NCBI GenBank assembly: GCA_004295085.1
Contig: SHNF01000012.1
Location: 1 to 64,000 of the forward strand
DNA: 64,000 nucleotides
DNA from: Planctomycetota bacterium
GTDB taxonomy: Bacteria; Planctomycetota; UBA1135
Direction of reading: 5' to 3'
Positions 37,429 to 46,885 of the stretch are shown in pieces. A program made the translations under genes and the position numbers. The notes beneath the pieces are model-generated. The model was not told the origin of the DNA and ran no database searches. It saw nothing but the letters and a program-made list of their open reading frames with translations. The first letter of the stretch is position 1. Each line of letters starts with the position of its first letter.

Positions 37429-39078
37429 CTATTCCTCGTGCAGCCAGGGCTCGACCGCTTCGTCGAACTCGAGCACGTAGCCCCAGCGCACGTTGGCACT
37501 GGCGCCCGGCGCCATGGGCAGGCGCCAGCGATAAATCCCCTTCTCGCGCTGCAGCAGCTTGGAGTCGGCGTCGTTGAGCGGCGCCGGCTGCAGCTGCGTC
37601 GCGCTCACCTCGATCTCCTCATTGCGGCTGAGCGGGATGGACTCTTCCACCAGCACCTCGACCGGCCCCGGCGCCGCCGCGCTCAGCTTCAGGGCGGCGC
37701 GGTACACGCGCGTGACCTGCACCGTGGAGGCCAGCCAGCCGGGCTCGTCGCGCTCGTCCACGATGGTCTCGTAGGTGACGGTGACGTTGGGGTCGATCCC
37801 GAGGTTGATCGTGGTGGAGTCGCCGGGGCGCAGGGTCGGGAAGGTGGCCTGCCCCAGGTAGTCCGGCCCCAGGAACACCTTGGCCGGGCCGCTCAGCAGC
37901 GGCGCGTCGCCGCTCAGCTTCACTTCCGCGCGCAGGAACGCCTTGTCGCTGCGCGAGGGCACCACGTAGCGCTCGGCGCGCACTTCCAGCGGCACCTCGC
38001 GCAGGATGAAGCGGTGCGGCTCGCCGTTGCCGCGCACCGTCTTGCGCTGCGGCAGCACGAACTGCGTGGTGATGCCGAAGTCCTGCACCGCCACCTCGGG
38101 CGCCGGCATGAAGCCGTCGGCGCTGGCCTCGGCCTCCTTGCGCGCGTCGTCGTCCGCGTAGCCGAGCTCTGCCGCGCGCGCGGACGGCGCGCCGAAGCTG
38201 CGCGGACGCGGCATCTCGACCACGCGCAGGGGCACCTTGGGCGGGTCCAGGCCGATACTGGGCGTGGAGGTGCTGAGCAGGATCTGGGCGTTCTCCCAGT
38301 CCTCACCGGTCTTCTGGCGCACCTCCGCCAGCAGGCCTACGGTCACGCCGGTCAGGTCGGTGGCCACGCGCACGTCGTAGGTGGGCGCCCACCAGGCGTT
38401 GCGCACCAGGTAGCTGAGGCGCAGGCGCGCCTCGCCGGCGCGCTCGAAGAACAGGTTCAGCTTGACCTCCTGGTAGCGCACCAAGTCGCCGCGCTCGATC
38501 TGGCCCAGCTTGTTCTGGAGGTCGGCGATCTGCTGGTCCAGCTCGCGCACCGATTTCTCGTAGGCGGCCTTCTCGACGTCCAGCTCGCGGCTGCGCTGGC
38601 GCACGAAGTCGTACAGGTTGCCGATGGTGATCTCCATCCCGACCTCGCCCGGCGGGCCGGCGCTGCCGGCCGCCACGGCTTCCAGCAGCGACTGCACCAG
38701 GCGGCTGCCGGCCTGGATCGCGGCCTGGTCGCTGTCCAGGGCCCGGCGTTGCTCCTGCAGGGCGGCCAGGCGCGCCGCCAGCTCGGAGCGCGCGGCGCTG
38801 TCCGCCGGCTGGCCGACCTGGTTGCGCACTTCCAGGTCCATGAAGCGGGCCGATCCGTCCTCGGCCTTGGCCTGGAAGGAGTCGCTCAGGGCCTCAAGAG
38901 GAAAGGGGCCGAGCAAAAGCTCCACCGGGCCGGGCTCCGTCGCCGCCCAGGAGAAGGTGCGCTCCACCAGGGCCTGCCCGCTGTAGACGGTCACCCGGTC
39001 GAGCACGTGCAGTGCCCGCTGCGGCGCCGGTTCTTGCGCCAGTGGAGCCAAGGAGAGCAGGAGGACCGTGAGCATCAT
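37429..39078 (-). CDS. Secreted DUF4139 (mucoidy-inhibitor-like) protein
   Basis: This 549-residue protein starts at the ATG at 39078 (MMLTVLLLSLAPLAQ signal peptide). An N-terminal DUF4140-like region carries DRVTVYSGQALVERTFSW. A coiled coil follows (LQEQRRALDSDQAAIQ, ELDQQIADLQNKLGQIE). The DUF4139 domain runs from LSYLVRNAWWAPTYDVRV to the C-terminal INLGIDPNVTVTYETI and WGYVLEFDE. The family is widespread, secreted and of unknown biochemistry. A TAGAAT hexamer lies 19 bases upstream. It is divergent from trmFO. Confidence 0.85.
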   Translation of the reverse strand: MMLTVLLLSLAPLAQEPAPQRALHVLDRVTVYSGQALVERTFSWAATEPGPVELLLGPFPLEALSDSFQAKAEDGSARFMDLEVRNQVGQPADSAARSELAARLAALQEQRRALDSDQAAIQAGSRLVQSLLEAVAAGSAGPPGEVGMEITIGNLYDFVRQRSRELDVEKAAYEKSVRELDQQIADLQNKLGQIERGDLVRYQEVKLNLFFERAGEARLRLSYLVRNAWWAPTYDVRVATDLTGVTVGLLAEVRQKTGEDWENAQILLSTSTPSIGLDPPKVPLRVVEMPRPRSFGAPSARAAELGYADDDARKEAEASADGFMPAPEVAVQDFGITTQFVLPQRKTVRGNGEPHRFILREVPLEVRAERYVVPSRSDKAFLRAEVKLSGDAPLLSGPAKVFLGPDYLGQATFPTLRPGDSTTINLGIDPNVTVTYETIVDERDEPGWLASTVQVTRVYRAALKLSAAAPGPVEVLVEESIPLSRNEEIEVSATQLQPAPLNDADSKLLQREKGIYRWRLPMAPGASANVRWGYVLEFDEAVEPWLHEE

Positions 39079-39150
39079 GCGGGGCTGGAAGCCGGGTATT
39101 CTAGGCAAGAATCCGGAGACGGTTCCAAACGCCTGGTTCCGGCAGGCTTT

Positions 39151-39156
39151 TAGACT
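39151..39156 (+). promoter_or_regulatory. TANNNT -10 hexamer of trmFO
   Basis: TAGACT lies ten bases before the trmFO ATG with no Shine-Dalgarno sequence, giving a leader of at most a few bases. Confidence 0.35.
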
Positions 39157-39166
39157 ATTGGGCCGC

Positions 39167-40510
39167 ATGCGCGCCGTGACCGTCATTGGGGCTGGCCTGG
39201 CCGGCCCGGAAGCCGCCTGGCAGGTGGCCGCGGCCGGGGTGGCGGTGCGCCTGTACGAGATGCGGCCGCGGCGGCGCACTCCCGCCCACCAGAGCGATCA
39301 GTTTGCGGAGCTGGTGTGCTCCAACTCGCTCGGCTCGAGCCTGGCGGACCGCGCCAGTGGCGTGCTGCAGGCGGAACTGGAGCAGCTCGGCAGCAAGCTC
39401 CTGGAGCTGGCGCGGGCCTGCGCCGTGCCCGCAGGCCAGGCCCTGGCCGTGGACCGCACGGCCTTCGCGGCGGCGGTCACGCAGGCCGTCGCCGGCCACC
39501 CGCTCATCGAGGTCCGGCGCGAGGAGGTCACGACGCTGCCCTCCGAAGGGGTGTGCGTGCTGGCCAGCGGCCCCCTGACTAGCGAGGCCCTGGCCGGCGC
39601 CGTGGCCCGCCTGGCCGGCACGAGCAACCTGTCGTTCTTCGACGCCATCGCACCGGTGGTCAGCGCGGACAGCCTGGACTTCACCGAGCTGTACGCGGCC
39701 TCGCGCTACGGCCACGGCGAGGCCGACTATTGGAACGTGCCCCTGGACCCGGAGCGCTACCGCTGGCTGGTGGCGGAGCTGCTGGCGGCCGAGAAGCGCG
39801 CGCCGGCCGCCTTCGAGTCCGCCGATCCGCGGGCGGCGCGCTTCTTCGAGCGCTGCCTGCCGGTGGAAGTCCTGGCCGCGCGCGGCGCCGAGGCGCTGCG
39901 TTTCGGCCCGCTGCGGCCGGTCGGCTTGCGCGACCCGCGCACGGGGCGACGCCCGTACGCCGTGCTGCAGCTGCGTCCCGAGAACCGGGCGCGCACGCTC
40001 TACAACCTGGTCGGCTTCCAGACCAACCTCCGGCACGGCGAGCAGGAGCGCATCCTGCGCGCGCTGCCCGGCTTCGCCGCCGCGGAGTTCGTGCGCCTGG
40101 GCAGCATGCACCGGAACACCTTCCTGCGCGCGCCGGCGCTCCTGAACGCCACGCTGGAATGGCGCGGCCGCCCGGGGCTGTTCGTGGCCGGGCAGCTGAC
40201 CGGCATGGAAGGCTACCTCGGCAACATCGGCTCCGGCCTGCTGGCCGGCCGCAACGCCCTGCGCCGGGCGCTCGGCGCCGAGCCCGAGACCCTGCCGCGC
40301 ACCACGCTGCTCGGGGCGCTGGCCGCGCACGTGGCCGAGGCTCCGGCCGCCACGTTCCAGCCCATGAAAGCCGAGTTCGGCCTGCTGCCGCCGCTGCCCG
40401 ACCATGCCGCGCGCGCACGGCGCAACGCCGTCCGGGCCGCGCACTCCGCCAGTTCGCTGGCGGAGCACCTACGCCTCCATCCTCTTCCCGGCGCCTATGC
40501 CGCCGTCTGA
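39167..40510 (+). CDS. trmFO: Methylenetetrahydrofolate-tRNA-(uracil-5)-methyltransferase
   Basis: This 447-residue FAD enzyme makes m5U54 in the tRNA T-loop using folate and reduced flavin. The N-terminal dinucleotide site is VIGAGLAGPEAAWQ, followed by LYEMRPRRRTPAHQSDQFAELVCSNSLGS, a hallmark of TrmFO. Further landmarks are FFDAIAPVV, the ARTLYNLVGFQTNLRHGEQ stretch, and AGQLTGMEGYLGNIGSGLLAG near the end. The start at 39167 gives the standard N-terminus. It is followed three bases later by the aldehyde dehydrogenase gene. Confidence 0.95.
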   Translation: MRAVTVIGAGLAGPEAAWQVAAAGVAVRLYEMRPRRRTPAHQSDQFAELVCSNSLGSSLADRASGVLQAELEQLGSKLLELARACAVPAGQALAVDRTAFAAAVTQAVAGHPLIEVRREEVTTLPSEGVCVLASGPLTSEALAGAVARLAGTSNLSFFDAIAPVVSADSLDFTELYAASRYGHGEADYWNVPLDPERYRWLVAELLAAEKRAPAAFESADPRAARFFERCLPVEVLAARGAEALRFGPLRPVGLRDPRTGRRPYAVLQLRPENRARTLYNLVGFQTNLRHGEQERILRALPGFAAAEFVRLGSMHRNTFLRAPALLNATLEWRGRPGLFVAGQLTGMEGYLGNIGSGLLAGRNALRRALGAEPETLPRTTLLGALAAHVAEAPAATFQPMKAEFGLLPPLPDHAARARRNAVRAAHSASSLAEHLRLHPLPGAYAAV

Positions 40511-40513
40511 CCC

Positions 40514-42079
40514 ATGCTTGCCACCACCCCGGAAATCACTCCGTTCAGCAACGAGCCCCTCACGGACTTCTCCAAGGAGGAGAACGTGAAGGCCTTCCAG
40601 GGCGCCCTGGAGAAGCTCGAGCGCAAGTTCCCGCTGGTGGTGCGCCTGTGGATCGACGGCGAGGAGCTGGAAGGCGACAGCACCTTCGAGTCCAAGGACC
40701 CCGGCCAGCCCGCGCGCGTGGTCGCCAACTGCGCCCAGGGCGGGCGCGAGCACGCCATGCGCGCGGTGGCCGGCGCCCACAAGGCCTTCGGCACCTGGGC
40801 CCACAAGTCCCCCGCCGAGCGCGCCGACCTGTTGTTCCGCGCCGCACGCGCCCTGCGCCTGCACAAGCACGAATTCTCGGCCATGATGGTGTACGAAGTC
40901 GGCAAGAACTGGGTGGAAGCCGACGCCGACACCGCCGAGGCCATCGACTTCCTGGAGTTCTATGCGCGCGAGGCCCTGCGCTACGGCCGGCGCCAGCCGA
41001 TCACGCCGCTGCCGCACGAGAACAACGAGATGCAGTACCTGCCGCTGGGCGTCGGGGCCGTCATCCCGCCGTGGAATTTCCCGCTCGCGATCCTGGCCGG
41101 GATGACCACGGCGGCGCTCGTGGCCGGCAATACCGTGGTGCTGAAGCCGTCCAGCGACAGCCCGGGCGTCGCCTGGATGTTCGTGGAGCTGCTGCGCGAC
41201 TGCGGCCTGCCGCCGGGAGTCTTGCAGTTCGTGCCCGGGCCCGGCGGCGCGGTCGGCAACACCCTGGTCGAGCACCCGCTGGTGCGCTTCATCGCCTTCA
41301 CCGGCTCGGCCCAGGTCGGCTGCGAGATCAACGAGAAGGCCGCCAAGATGCGCGAGGGCCAGATCTGGCTCAAGCGCGTGGTGGCGGAGATGGGCGGCAA
41401 GGACTTCACCTTCGTGGACGAGGACGCCGACCTGGACGCGGCCGTCAAGGCCTGCTACAGCGCCGCTTTCGGCTACCAGGGACAGAAGTGCTCGGCCCTG
41501 TCGCGCCTGATCCTGCACGAGAAGATCCACGACGCCTTCCTGGAGAAGTTCCTGCCGCTGGTGGAAGCCACGCAGGTCGGCCACCCCAGCGACCCCAAGA
41601 ACTACCTGGGCCCCTTGATCAACGAGAAGGCCCTGCAGAAGACCCTCGAGTACATCGAGGTCGGCCGGCAGGAAGGGCAGCTCGCCGCCGGCGGCGCGCG
41701 CGTGGAGGGCGAGGGCTACTACCTCAAGCCCACGGTCTTCACCGGCATCGAGCGCCACCACCGCCTGTTCAAGGAGGAGATCTTCGCCCCGGTGCTGGCC
41801 GTGACCAAGGTCAAGAGCTTCGAGGAAGGCGTGGCCGCCGCCAACGACAGCGTCTACGGCCTGACCGGCTCCTACTTCGGCCGCGACGAAGACAAGATCG
41901 AGAAGGCGCGCCGCGACCTGTACTGCGGCAACCTCTACATCAACCGCAAGTGCACCGGCGCCATGGTCGGCGGCCACCCCTTCGGCGGCTTCAACCTGTC
42001 CGGCACCGACAGCAAGGCCGGCGGCCGCGACTACCTGCTCCTGTTCCTCCAGGCCAAGACCTTGAGCCGGGCCCGCTGA
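40514..42079 (+). CDS. 1-pyrroline-5-carboxylate dehydrogenase
   Basis: This 521-residue aldehyde dehydrogenase oxidises glutamate semialdehyde to glutamate in proline and arginine catabolism. The NAD-site residues are in VIPPWNFPLAILAGMT and the glycine strand FTGSAQVG. The catalytic Glu is in AEMGGKDF, and the catalytic Cys is in GYQGQKCSALSRLI, the P5CDH form of the motif. The C-terminal GGFNLSGTDSKAGGRDYLLLFLQ also fits the P5CDH group (RocA/PruA). No proline dehydrogenase is fused or adjacent. It is probably cotranscribed with trmFO. Confidence 0.9.
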   Translation: MLATTPEITPFSNEPLTDFSKEENVKAFQGALEKLERKFPLVVRLWIDGEELEGDSTFESKDPGQPARVVANCAQGGREHAMRAVAGAHKAFGTWAHKSPAERADLLFRAARALRLHKHEFSAMMVYEVGKNWVEADADTAEAIDFLEFYAREALRYGRRQPITPLPHENNEMQYLPLGVGAVIPPWNFPLAILAGMTTAALVAGNTVVLKPSSDSPGVAWMFVELLRDCGLPPGVLQFVPGPGGAVGNTLVEHPLVRFIAFTGSAQVGCEINEKAAKMREGQIWLKRVVAEMGGKDFTFVDEDADLDAAVKACYSAAFGYQGQKCSALSRLILHEKIHDAFLEKFLPLVEATQVGHPSDPKNYLGPLINEKALQKTLEYIEVGRQEGQLAAGGARVEGEGYYLKPTVFTGIERHHRLFKEEIFAPVLAVTKVKSFEEGVAAANDSVYGLTGSYFGRDEDKIEKARRDLYCGNLYINRKCTGAMVGGHPFGGFNLSGTDSKAGGRDYLLLFLQAKTLSRAR

Positions 42080-42124
42080 GACCGAAGCCCTCGTGTGCCT
42101 CAGCCTTGCGCCGGAGGACGGCCG

Positions 42125-44104
42125 GTGAAGCGCTGGCTGGCGTCGCTCGGACTGCTGCTCGCGGCTCTGGCCGCCCTGTGGTGGCTGCAGCGCGACGCCC
42201 GCCCGGAACCAGCATCCACCACCGCAGCGGAGACCTCTTCCCGGCGCGCGCCCGAATCCGCGACGACGGTGGAAGCCGCAGCCGCGCGCCAGGACGCGGC
42301 CTCGGCCGCTGCGGACACCGCCGGTGCGCCTGCGGCTGCCGCCGCAACCCCGGCGCAGGCTCCGGACACGAACGACAAACTGCGAGTGCTCGTGCAGCAA
42401 GCGGATGGGACGCCGGCACCCGGCGTGCGCGTGGAACTCAGCGCCACGGTGGTCGGCATGACCAATGCGGAGAATCATCTCGGCCATGGCGTCTCCGGCG
42501 CGGACGGCATCGCCGGCGTGCCGTTCAACCGCCGTGAGCTGGAAGAGGGCCGCACGCAGGCGGCGGCGTTCGGCGTGCGCTTCGAGTACGACGTCCAGGC
42601 CATCATTCCAGCCCTGGACCCGGTTCTCGTGCACCTGGGCGCGGACTTGCCGGCCGAGCAGCCGGTCGTGCTGTCGCTGCCGGCCACCGGGAGCGTGGTG
42701 GCGCGCGTGCTGCGCCACGACGGAACCCCGGCGCAGGATGATCCCAGCGTGGTGCTGTACTGGCGCCACCCGAGCCTGCCGGAGGACGCGGGCTTCCCGA
42801 ACGAGAACTCCCTGCGCCAGAACACGCGTGCCGGCGTCGCCGAGTTCCGCCATGTCGGCCTCGGGCTGCAGCTCGAGCTGTACGCTGTCGCGCCGGTGGC
42901 CTCGGGATCGCGCCTGACCGGAATCCCGGGACCGGCTGCCCCGGGGCAGGCGCTGGAGTACACGCTGCAGCTGGGCCCGGAGTGGCCCTGGCTGACCGGC
43001 CGCGTGGTGGACGGGAGCGGGGCGCCGTACTCCGGCGCGCCGGTCACGGCCTCGTTCCGCATCAGCGGCTGGGACAACTGGTCGGGTCATCCGCTGCCGC
43101 TCGACGCGGACGGCCGCTTCCGCCTGCAGCTCGGCGGCCGCCTGATCGAAGGCCGGCGGCGCACGCTGCACCTGCGCACGGCGCACGACCGCTACAACGA
43201 GCCGCCGCCGGCGCAGGTCCTGGGCGCGGTCGTGGACCTCACGCGCGAGTTCGCGCCCGGACAGGAGCACGCGCTCGGCGACGTCCGGCTCCAGCCCGAG
43301 CCCATCCTGGTGGCCGGCACCGTCCTGGACGAGCACGGCGCGCCGGTGCCGAGCGCCTGGGTGGAGGTGCGACTGGCGTCCGAGGACCCCAACTCCTACA
43401 ACGGCAAGCGCATCGCCTACTACAGTCTGCCGGAGGACGCACAGGGACGCTTTGCCGTGCCCTGGGACACGCTGGCGGAGCAGGTCCTGGTCGCGGCAGG
43501 CTCGCGCCTCCGTGAATACGACACGGTCAAGGTGGAGGTGCCCGGCGGCCGCGCCGACGTGCACCTGGTGGTGCCGCGCCGCAGCCCACAGTCGGTGTCC
43601 AATGGGAGCCTTCATGTGCAAGTGCTCCTGGATGCCGGCATTCCGCCGCTGGCCTTGCACGTCACCGCGAAGTCGGAGCGGCGCCAGCGTGACCTGGAGC
43701 TGATCGGGAACCGGACCGAGTTCGAGAATCTGCCCGCCGCAGACTACACACTGCAGGTGCAGACACAGGAAACCGACTGGGTTGTGGCGGAGCTGGAGGG
43801 CGTGCGCGTGCCCGCCGACGGCCCCAGCACCGACCCGCGCCTGGCGGCCTGGGACCTGCGCGGGCTGCTGCAGGTGCTGCCCTTGCGCCTGCACCGGCCG
43901 GATGGGACCTCTCTGAGCTCCACGCGCGTCTGGATCCAGGAGGGCAAGGAGGACCGCGGCAGCCTCGAGACGGACCGCGAGGGACGGCTGATCCTGGTCG
44001 TGCCGAGAAGCGTGGGATCCTTCACCGTGGGCGTGCGTGGCTTCGCGCCGCACGAAGTCCGCCCGGGCTCCGCCGTGGAGAACGTCATCCTGGAGGCGCA
44101 ATGA
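42125..44104 (+). CDS. Membrane-anchored carboxypeptidase-regulatory-like domain protein
   Basis: This 659-residue protein starts at the GTG at 42125, which has GGAGGA nine bases upstream. A single N-terminal membrane segment (WLASLGLLLAALAALWWL) is followed by an Ala/Thr-rich spacer. The rest is a series of beta-sandwich units of the carboxypeptidase-regulatory/Ig type, recognised by LRVLVQQADGTPAPGVRVELSA, WLTGRVVDGSGAPYSGAPVT, and VAGTVLDEHGAPVPSAWVEVR. It has no catalytic motif. It is likely an extracytoplasmic structural or binding protein. It overlaps the ferredoxin gene by four bases, which places it in an operon with glycolate oxidation genes for no obvious reason. Confidence 0.72.
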   Translation: MKRWLASLGLLLAALAALWWLQRDARPEPASTTAAETSSRRAPESATTVEAAAARQDAASAAADTAGAPAAAAATPAQAPDTNDKLRVLVQQADGTPAPGVRVELSATVVGMTNAENHLGHGVSGADGIAGVPFNRRELEEGRTQAAAFGVRFEYDVQAIIPALDPVLVHLGADLPAEQPVVLSLPATGSVVARVLRHDGTPAQDDPSVVLYWRHPSLPEDAGFPNENSLRQNTRAGVAEFRHVGLGLQLELYAVAPVASGSRLTGIPGPAAPGQALEYTLQLGPEWPWLTGRVVDGSGAPYSGAPVTASFRISGWDNWSGHPLPLDADGRFRLQLGGRLIEGRRRTLHLRTAHDRYNEPPPAQVLGAVVDLTREFAPGQEHALGDVRLQPEPILVAGTVLDEHGAPVPSAWVEVRLASEDPNSYNGKRIAYYSLPEDAQGRFAVPWDTLAEQVLVAAGSRLREYDTVKVEVPGGRADVHLVVPRRSPQSVSNGSLHVQVLLDAGIPPLALHVTAKSERRQRDLELIGNRTEFENLPAADYTLQVQTQETDWVVAELEGVRVPADGPSTDPRLAAWDLRGLLQVLPLRLHRPDGTSLSSTRVWIQEGKEDRGSLETDREGRLILVVPRSVGSFTVGVRGFAPHEVRPGSAVENVILEAQ

Positions 44105-44661
44105 GCAGCGAGCCCCTGGACCGGCGCACGTTCTTCCGGGCCGGGCTGCGCCACTTCGCGCGCGCGCTGCGCGATCCCAGGCCGCTGCGGCGCCTGCGGC
44201 CGCCCGGCGCCTTGCCGGAGGCCGAGTTCCTGCGCGCCTGCACCCGGTGTGACGAGTGCGTGCGCGTGTGCCCGGCGCAGTGCATCGTGCACGTGCCGGA
44301 GGGGTACGCCGACGCCGGAACGCCCCTGATCGCCCCGGACAGCCGCGCCTGCGTGCTGTGCAGCAGCCTGGCCTGCACACACGTATGCGAGCCGGCGGCG
44401 CTGCGGCCGCTGCAGGCGCCGGCGGAGGTGCGGATCGGCCTGGCGCTGGTGGACCGTGGCGCCTGCGTGGCCTTCCAGGGAGTGTTCTGCCCGATCTGCC
44501 GCGATGTCTGCCCTACCGCGCCCAAGGCCATCGAGCTGGACGGCGGGCGGCCGCGCGTGCGCGCCGACTTGTGCACCGGCTGCGGCCTGTGCGAGGAGCG
44601 CTGTCCGACGCGGCCGCGGGCCGTGCGCGTGATGCTGCTGGACGCGGTGCGCGGAGCTTGA
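44101..44661 (+). CDS. NapF/NapG-like polyferredoxin
   Basis: This 186-residue protein begins with RRTFFRAG, as in NapF-like proteins, but lacks a hydrophobic segment for export. Three or more [4Fe-4S] sites can be drawn: CTRCDECVRVCP near residue 47, a Cys-rich stretch CVLCSSLACTHVCEP plus CPICRDVCP, and CTGCGLCEERCP near the C-terminus. It could pass electrons between glycolate oxidase and a membrane acceptor, or serve an unrelated reductase. The overlaps on both sides place it in one transcript with glcDEF. Confidence 0.82.
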   Translation: MSSEPLDRRTFFRAGLRHFARALRDPRPLRRLRPPGALPEAEFLRACTRCDECVRVCPAQCIVHVPEGYADAGTPLIAPDSRACVLCSSLACTHVCEPAALRPLQAPAEVRIGLALVDRGACVAFQGVFCPICRDVCPTAPKAIELDGGRPRVRADLCTGCGLCEERCPTRPRAVRVMLLDAVRGA

Positions 44662-45464
44662 TGGACCCCAGGCGCACCGTGCGGCCGGTGGAGCCCGTTG
44701 CGGAGGAGCCGCAGCCGGAGGCGGCGTTCGAGCCGCGGCGCGGCGCGCGCACGCTGGCGGCGCTGCTGCTGCACGTCGGCCCCCTGCTGGCGGTGCTCGG
44801 CCTGCTCGGATGGCTGCGCCTGGTGGCCGGGGTGCCGCAGCCATTTCCGGCTGCAGCGGATGCCTCGGCGCTGCTGCAGGACTTCCTGCTGCTGCTGCTG
44901 TTCCTCGTTCCCCATTCGCTGTTCGCGCGCGGCTTCGGCCGTCGCTGGCTGAACATGCCGCTCGGGCCGGCCGGCGAGCGGCCCTTGTACGTGCTGCACA
45001 CCGGTGTCTCGCTGTGCCTGCTGGCGCTGCTGTGGCGCCAGAGCGGCCCGCTGCTGTGGAATCTCGAGGGCGTGCTGGTGGTGCTGGCGCGGCTGGTGCA
45101 GGTGGCCGGCCTGCTGCTGGCCGGCTGGGCGACCGTGGCCGCCGGCATCGGCGGCATGCTCGGTGTTTCCGACCTGAGCGCGCTGCGCCGCGGCCAGGAG
45201 CCGCCCAACCCGGAGTTCATGGCGCTGCCGCCGTACAAGTACGTGCGCCACCCGGTGAATCTCGGGAACCTGCTGCTGCTCCTCGGCATGCCGGAGGTGA
45301 CCCTGGACCGGCTGCTGATGCTGGTGGTCCTGGGCCTGTGGTTGCTGCTGAGCGCCGCCTGGGAGGAGCGCGACTCGGAAATGACGTTCGGCGACGCCTA
45401 CCGCGCCTACAAGCAGCGCACGCCGCGCTGGATCCCGCGCCTGCGCGCCGAGGAGGCGCGGTGA
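44661..45464 (+). CDS. ICMT/NnrU-like integral membrane methyltransferase
   Basis: This 267-residue protein has five or six membrane spans, among them LAALLLHVGPLLAVLGLLGWL, FLLLLLFLVPHSLFA, LVQVAGLLLAGWATVAAGIGGML and LMLVVLGLWLLLSAAW. The C-terminal signature PPYKYVRHPVNLGNLLL followed by EERDSEMTFGDAYRAYKQRTPRWIP is the isoprenylcysteine-methyltransferase/MddA fold, with the SAM-binding His-Pro and the Glu. The substrate in bacteria may be a thiol or phospholipid. It overlaps the ferredoxin gene by one base and glcD by four. Confidence 0.75.
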   Translation: MDPRRTVRPVEPVAEEPQPEAAFEPRRGARTLAALLLHVGPLLAVLGLLGWLRLVAGVPQPFPAAADASALLQDFLLLLLFLVPHSLFARGFGRRWLNMPLGPAGERPLYVLHTGVSLCLLALLWRQSGPLLWNLEGVLVVLARLVQVAGLLLAGWATVAAGIGGMLGVSDLSALRRGQEPPNPEFMALPPYKYVRHPVNLGNLLLLLGMPEVTLDRLLMLVVLGLWLLLSAAWEERDSEMTFGDAYRAYKQRTPRWIPRLRAEEAR

Positions 45465-46885
45465 GCGCGCTGGCGGCGGAGCTGCGCCGCATCGTCGGTA
45501 CCGCCGCGGTGCGTGACGACCCGGCGGGCCTGCTCGCCTACGAATCGGACGCGCTCACCTTGTTCCGCTGCAAGCCGGCGGCGGTGGTGCTGCCGGGCAC
45601 GCGCGACCAGCTGATCGAGGTGGTGGCCGCGCTGCACCGCCACGACGTGCCGTTCACCGCGCGCGGCGCCGGCACGGGCCTCAGCGGCGGCGCGCTGGTG
45701 CCGGAGGGCGGCGTCATCCTGGGCCTGGCGCGGCTGAACCGGATCCTCGAGGTCCGGCCGGAGGACGCCTGCGCCGTGGTCGAGCCGGGCGTGGTCAACG
45801 CCGAGCTCAGCCGTGCCGTAGAGCGCTGGGGCCTGCGCTACGCCCCGGACCCGGCCAGCCAGAACGTGTGCACGGTAGGCGGCAACCTGGCCGAGAACGC
45901 CGGCGGACCGCACTGCTTCCGGCACGGGATGACGGCGCAGCACGTCCTGTCCGCCGAGGTGCTGCTCGCCGACGGCAGCGTGGAGACCTGGGGCACGACG
46001 CTCGCGGCCGAGGACGACCTGGACCTGCGCGGCTTCCTGGTCGGCTCGGAAGGCAGCGTGGGCGTGGCGCTGCGCATCGGCGTGCGCCTGATCCCGCTAC
46101 CGGAGTGCGTGGTCACGCTGTTCGGCGCCTACGACTCGGTGCAGGACGCCTGCGCCACGGTGAGCGACATCGTGGCGGCCGGACTGACGCCGGTGGCGCT
46201 GGAGGTCATGGACCAGAAAGCGGTGGCCGCCGTGGAGGCCTCCTTGTACCGCGCCGGCTACCCGCTGGAGGCGGGGGCGGTGCTCCTGGTCGAGGTGGAG
46301 GGGCCGGCGCAGAAGACGCGTGACGACGCCGACGAGATCGAGGCCTTCCTGCGCCGCCGCCGGCCGCTGCGGGTGGAGCGCGCGGCCACGCCGGAACAGC
46401 GCCTGGCACTGTGGAAGGGCCGCAAGGGCGCCGGCGGCGCGCTCGGACGCCTGGGGCCCGATTCCTACGTGATGGACGGGGTGGTGCCGCGCTCGCGCCT
46501 GGCGCAGGTCATGGACTACGTGGACCAGGTCGAGGCGGAAAGCGGCCTGCCGGTGGCCAACCTCTTCCACGCCGGGGACGGCAACATCCACCCGCACTTC
46601 AGCTACGACGCGCGCGATCCGCAGCAGGCGCGCGCGGTGGAAGAGGCGGGCGCCAGGATCCTGCGCCGCTGCCTGCAGCTCGGCGGCTCGCTCACCGGCG
46701 AGCACGGCATCGGGCTGGAGAAGCAGGCGTTCCTGGGCGAGCAGTTCGGCGCGGCCGACATCGCCCTGATGGAGCGCCTGCGCCGCGCCTTCAACCCGCG
46801 GGACCGCCTGAACCCGGGCAAAGGCCTGCCGCTGGGCCGCGGCTGCGCCGAGTCCTTCCACCGCCACGGGGGCTACCGCGCATGA
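45461..46885 (+). CDS. glcD: Glycolate oxidase FAD subunit GlcD
   Basis: This 474-residue flavoprotein oxidises glycolate or another 2-hydroxy acid. The FAD domain includes PFTARGAGTGLSGGALVPEGGVIL and NVCTVGGNLAENAGGPHCFRHG. The C-terminal catalytic part has NLFHAGDGNIHPHFSYD and LTGEHGIGLEK, with the conserved His residues. It starts at a GTG. A D-lactate or other hydroxy-acid specificity cannot be ruled out. GlcE and GlcF follow with four-base overlaps, as in classical glc operons. Confidence 0.92.
   Translation: MSALAAELRRIVGTAAVRDDPAGLLAYESDALTLFRCKPAAVVLPGTRDQLIEVVAALHRHDVPFTARGAGTGLSGGALVPEGGVILGLARLNRILEVRPEDACAVVEPGVVNAELSRAVERWGLRYAPDPASQNVCTVGGNLAENAGGPHCFRHGMTAQHVLSAEVLLADGSVETWGTTLAAEDDLDLRGFLVGSEGSVGVALRIGVRLIPLPECVVTLFGAYDSVQDACATVSDIVAAGLTPVALEVMDQKAVAAVEASLYRAGYPLEAGAVLLVEVEGPAQKTRDDADEIEAFLRRRRPLRVERAATPEQRLALWKGRKGAGGALGRLGPDSYVMDGVVPRSRLAQVMDYVDQVEAESGLPVANLFHAGDGNIHPHFSYDARDPQQARAVEEAGARILRRCLQLGGSLTGEHGIGLEKQAFLGEQFGAADIALMERLRRAFNPRDRLNPGKGLPLGRGCAESFHRHGGYRA

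Noticed and set aside
40469..44380. A 1303-residue minus-strand open frame across trmFO, the P5C dehydrogenase and the next gene.
   Set aside because: It is antisense to recognisable enzymes and has no recognisable domain.
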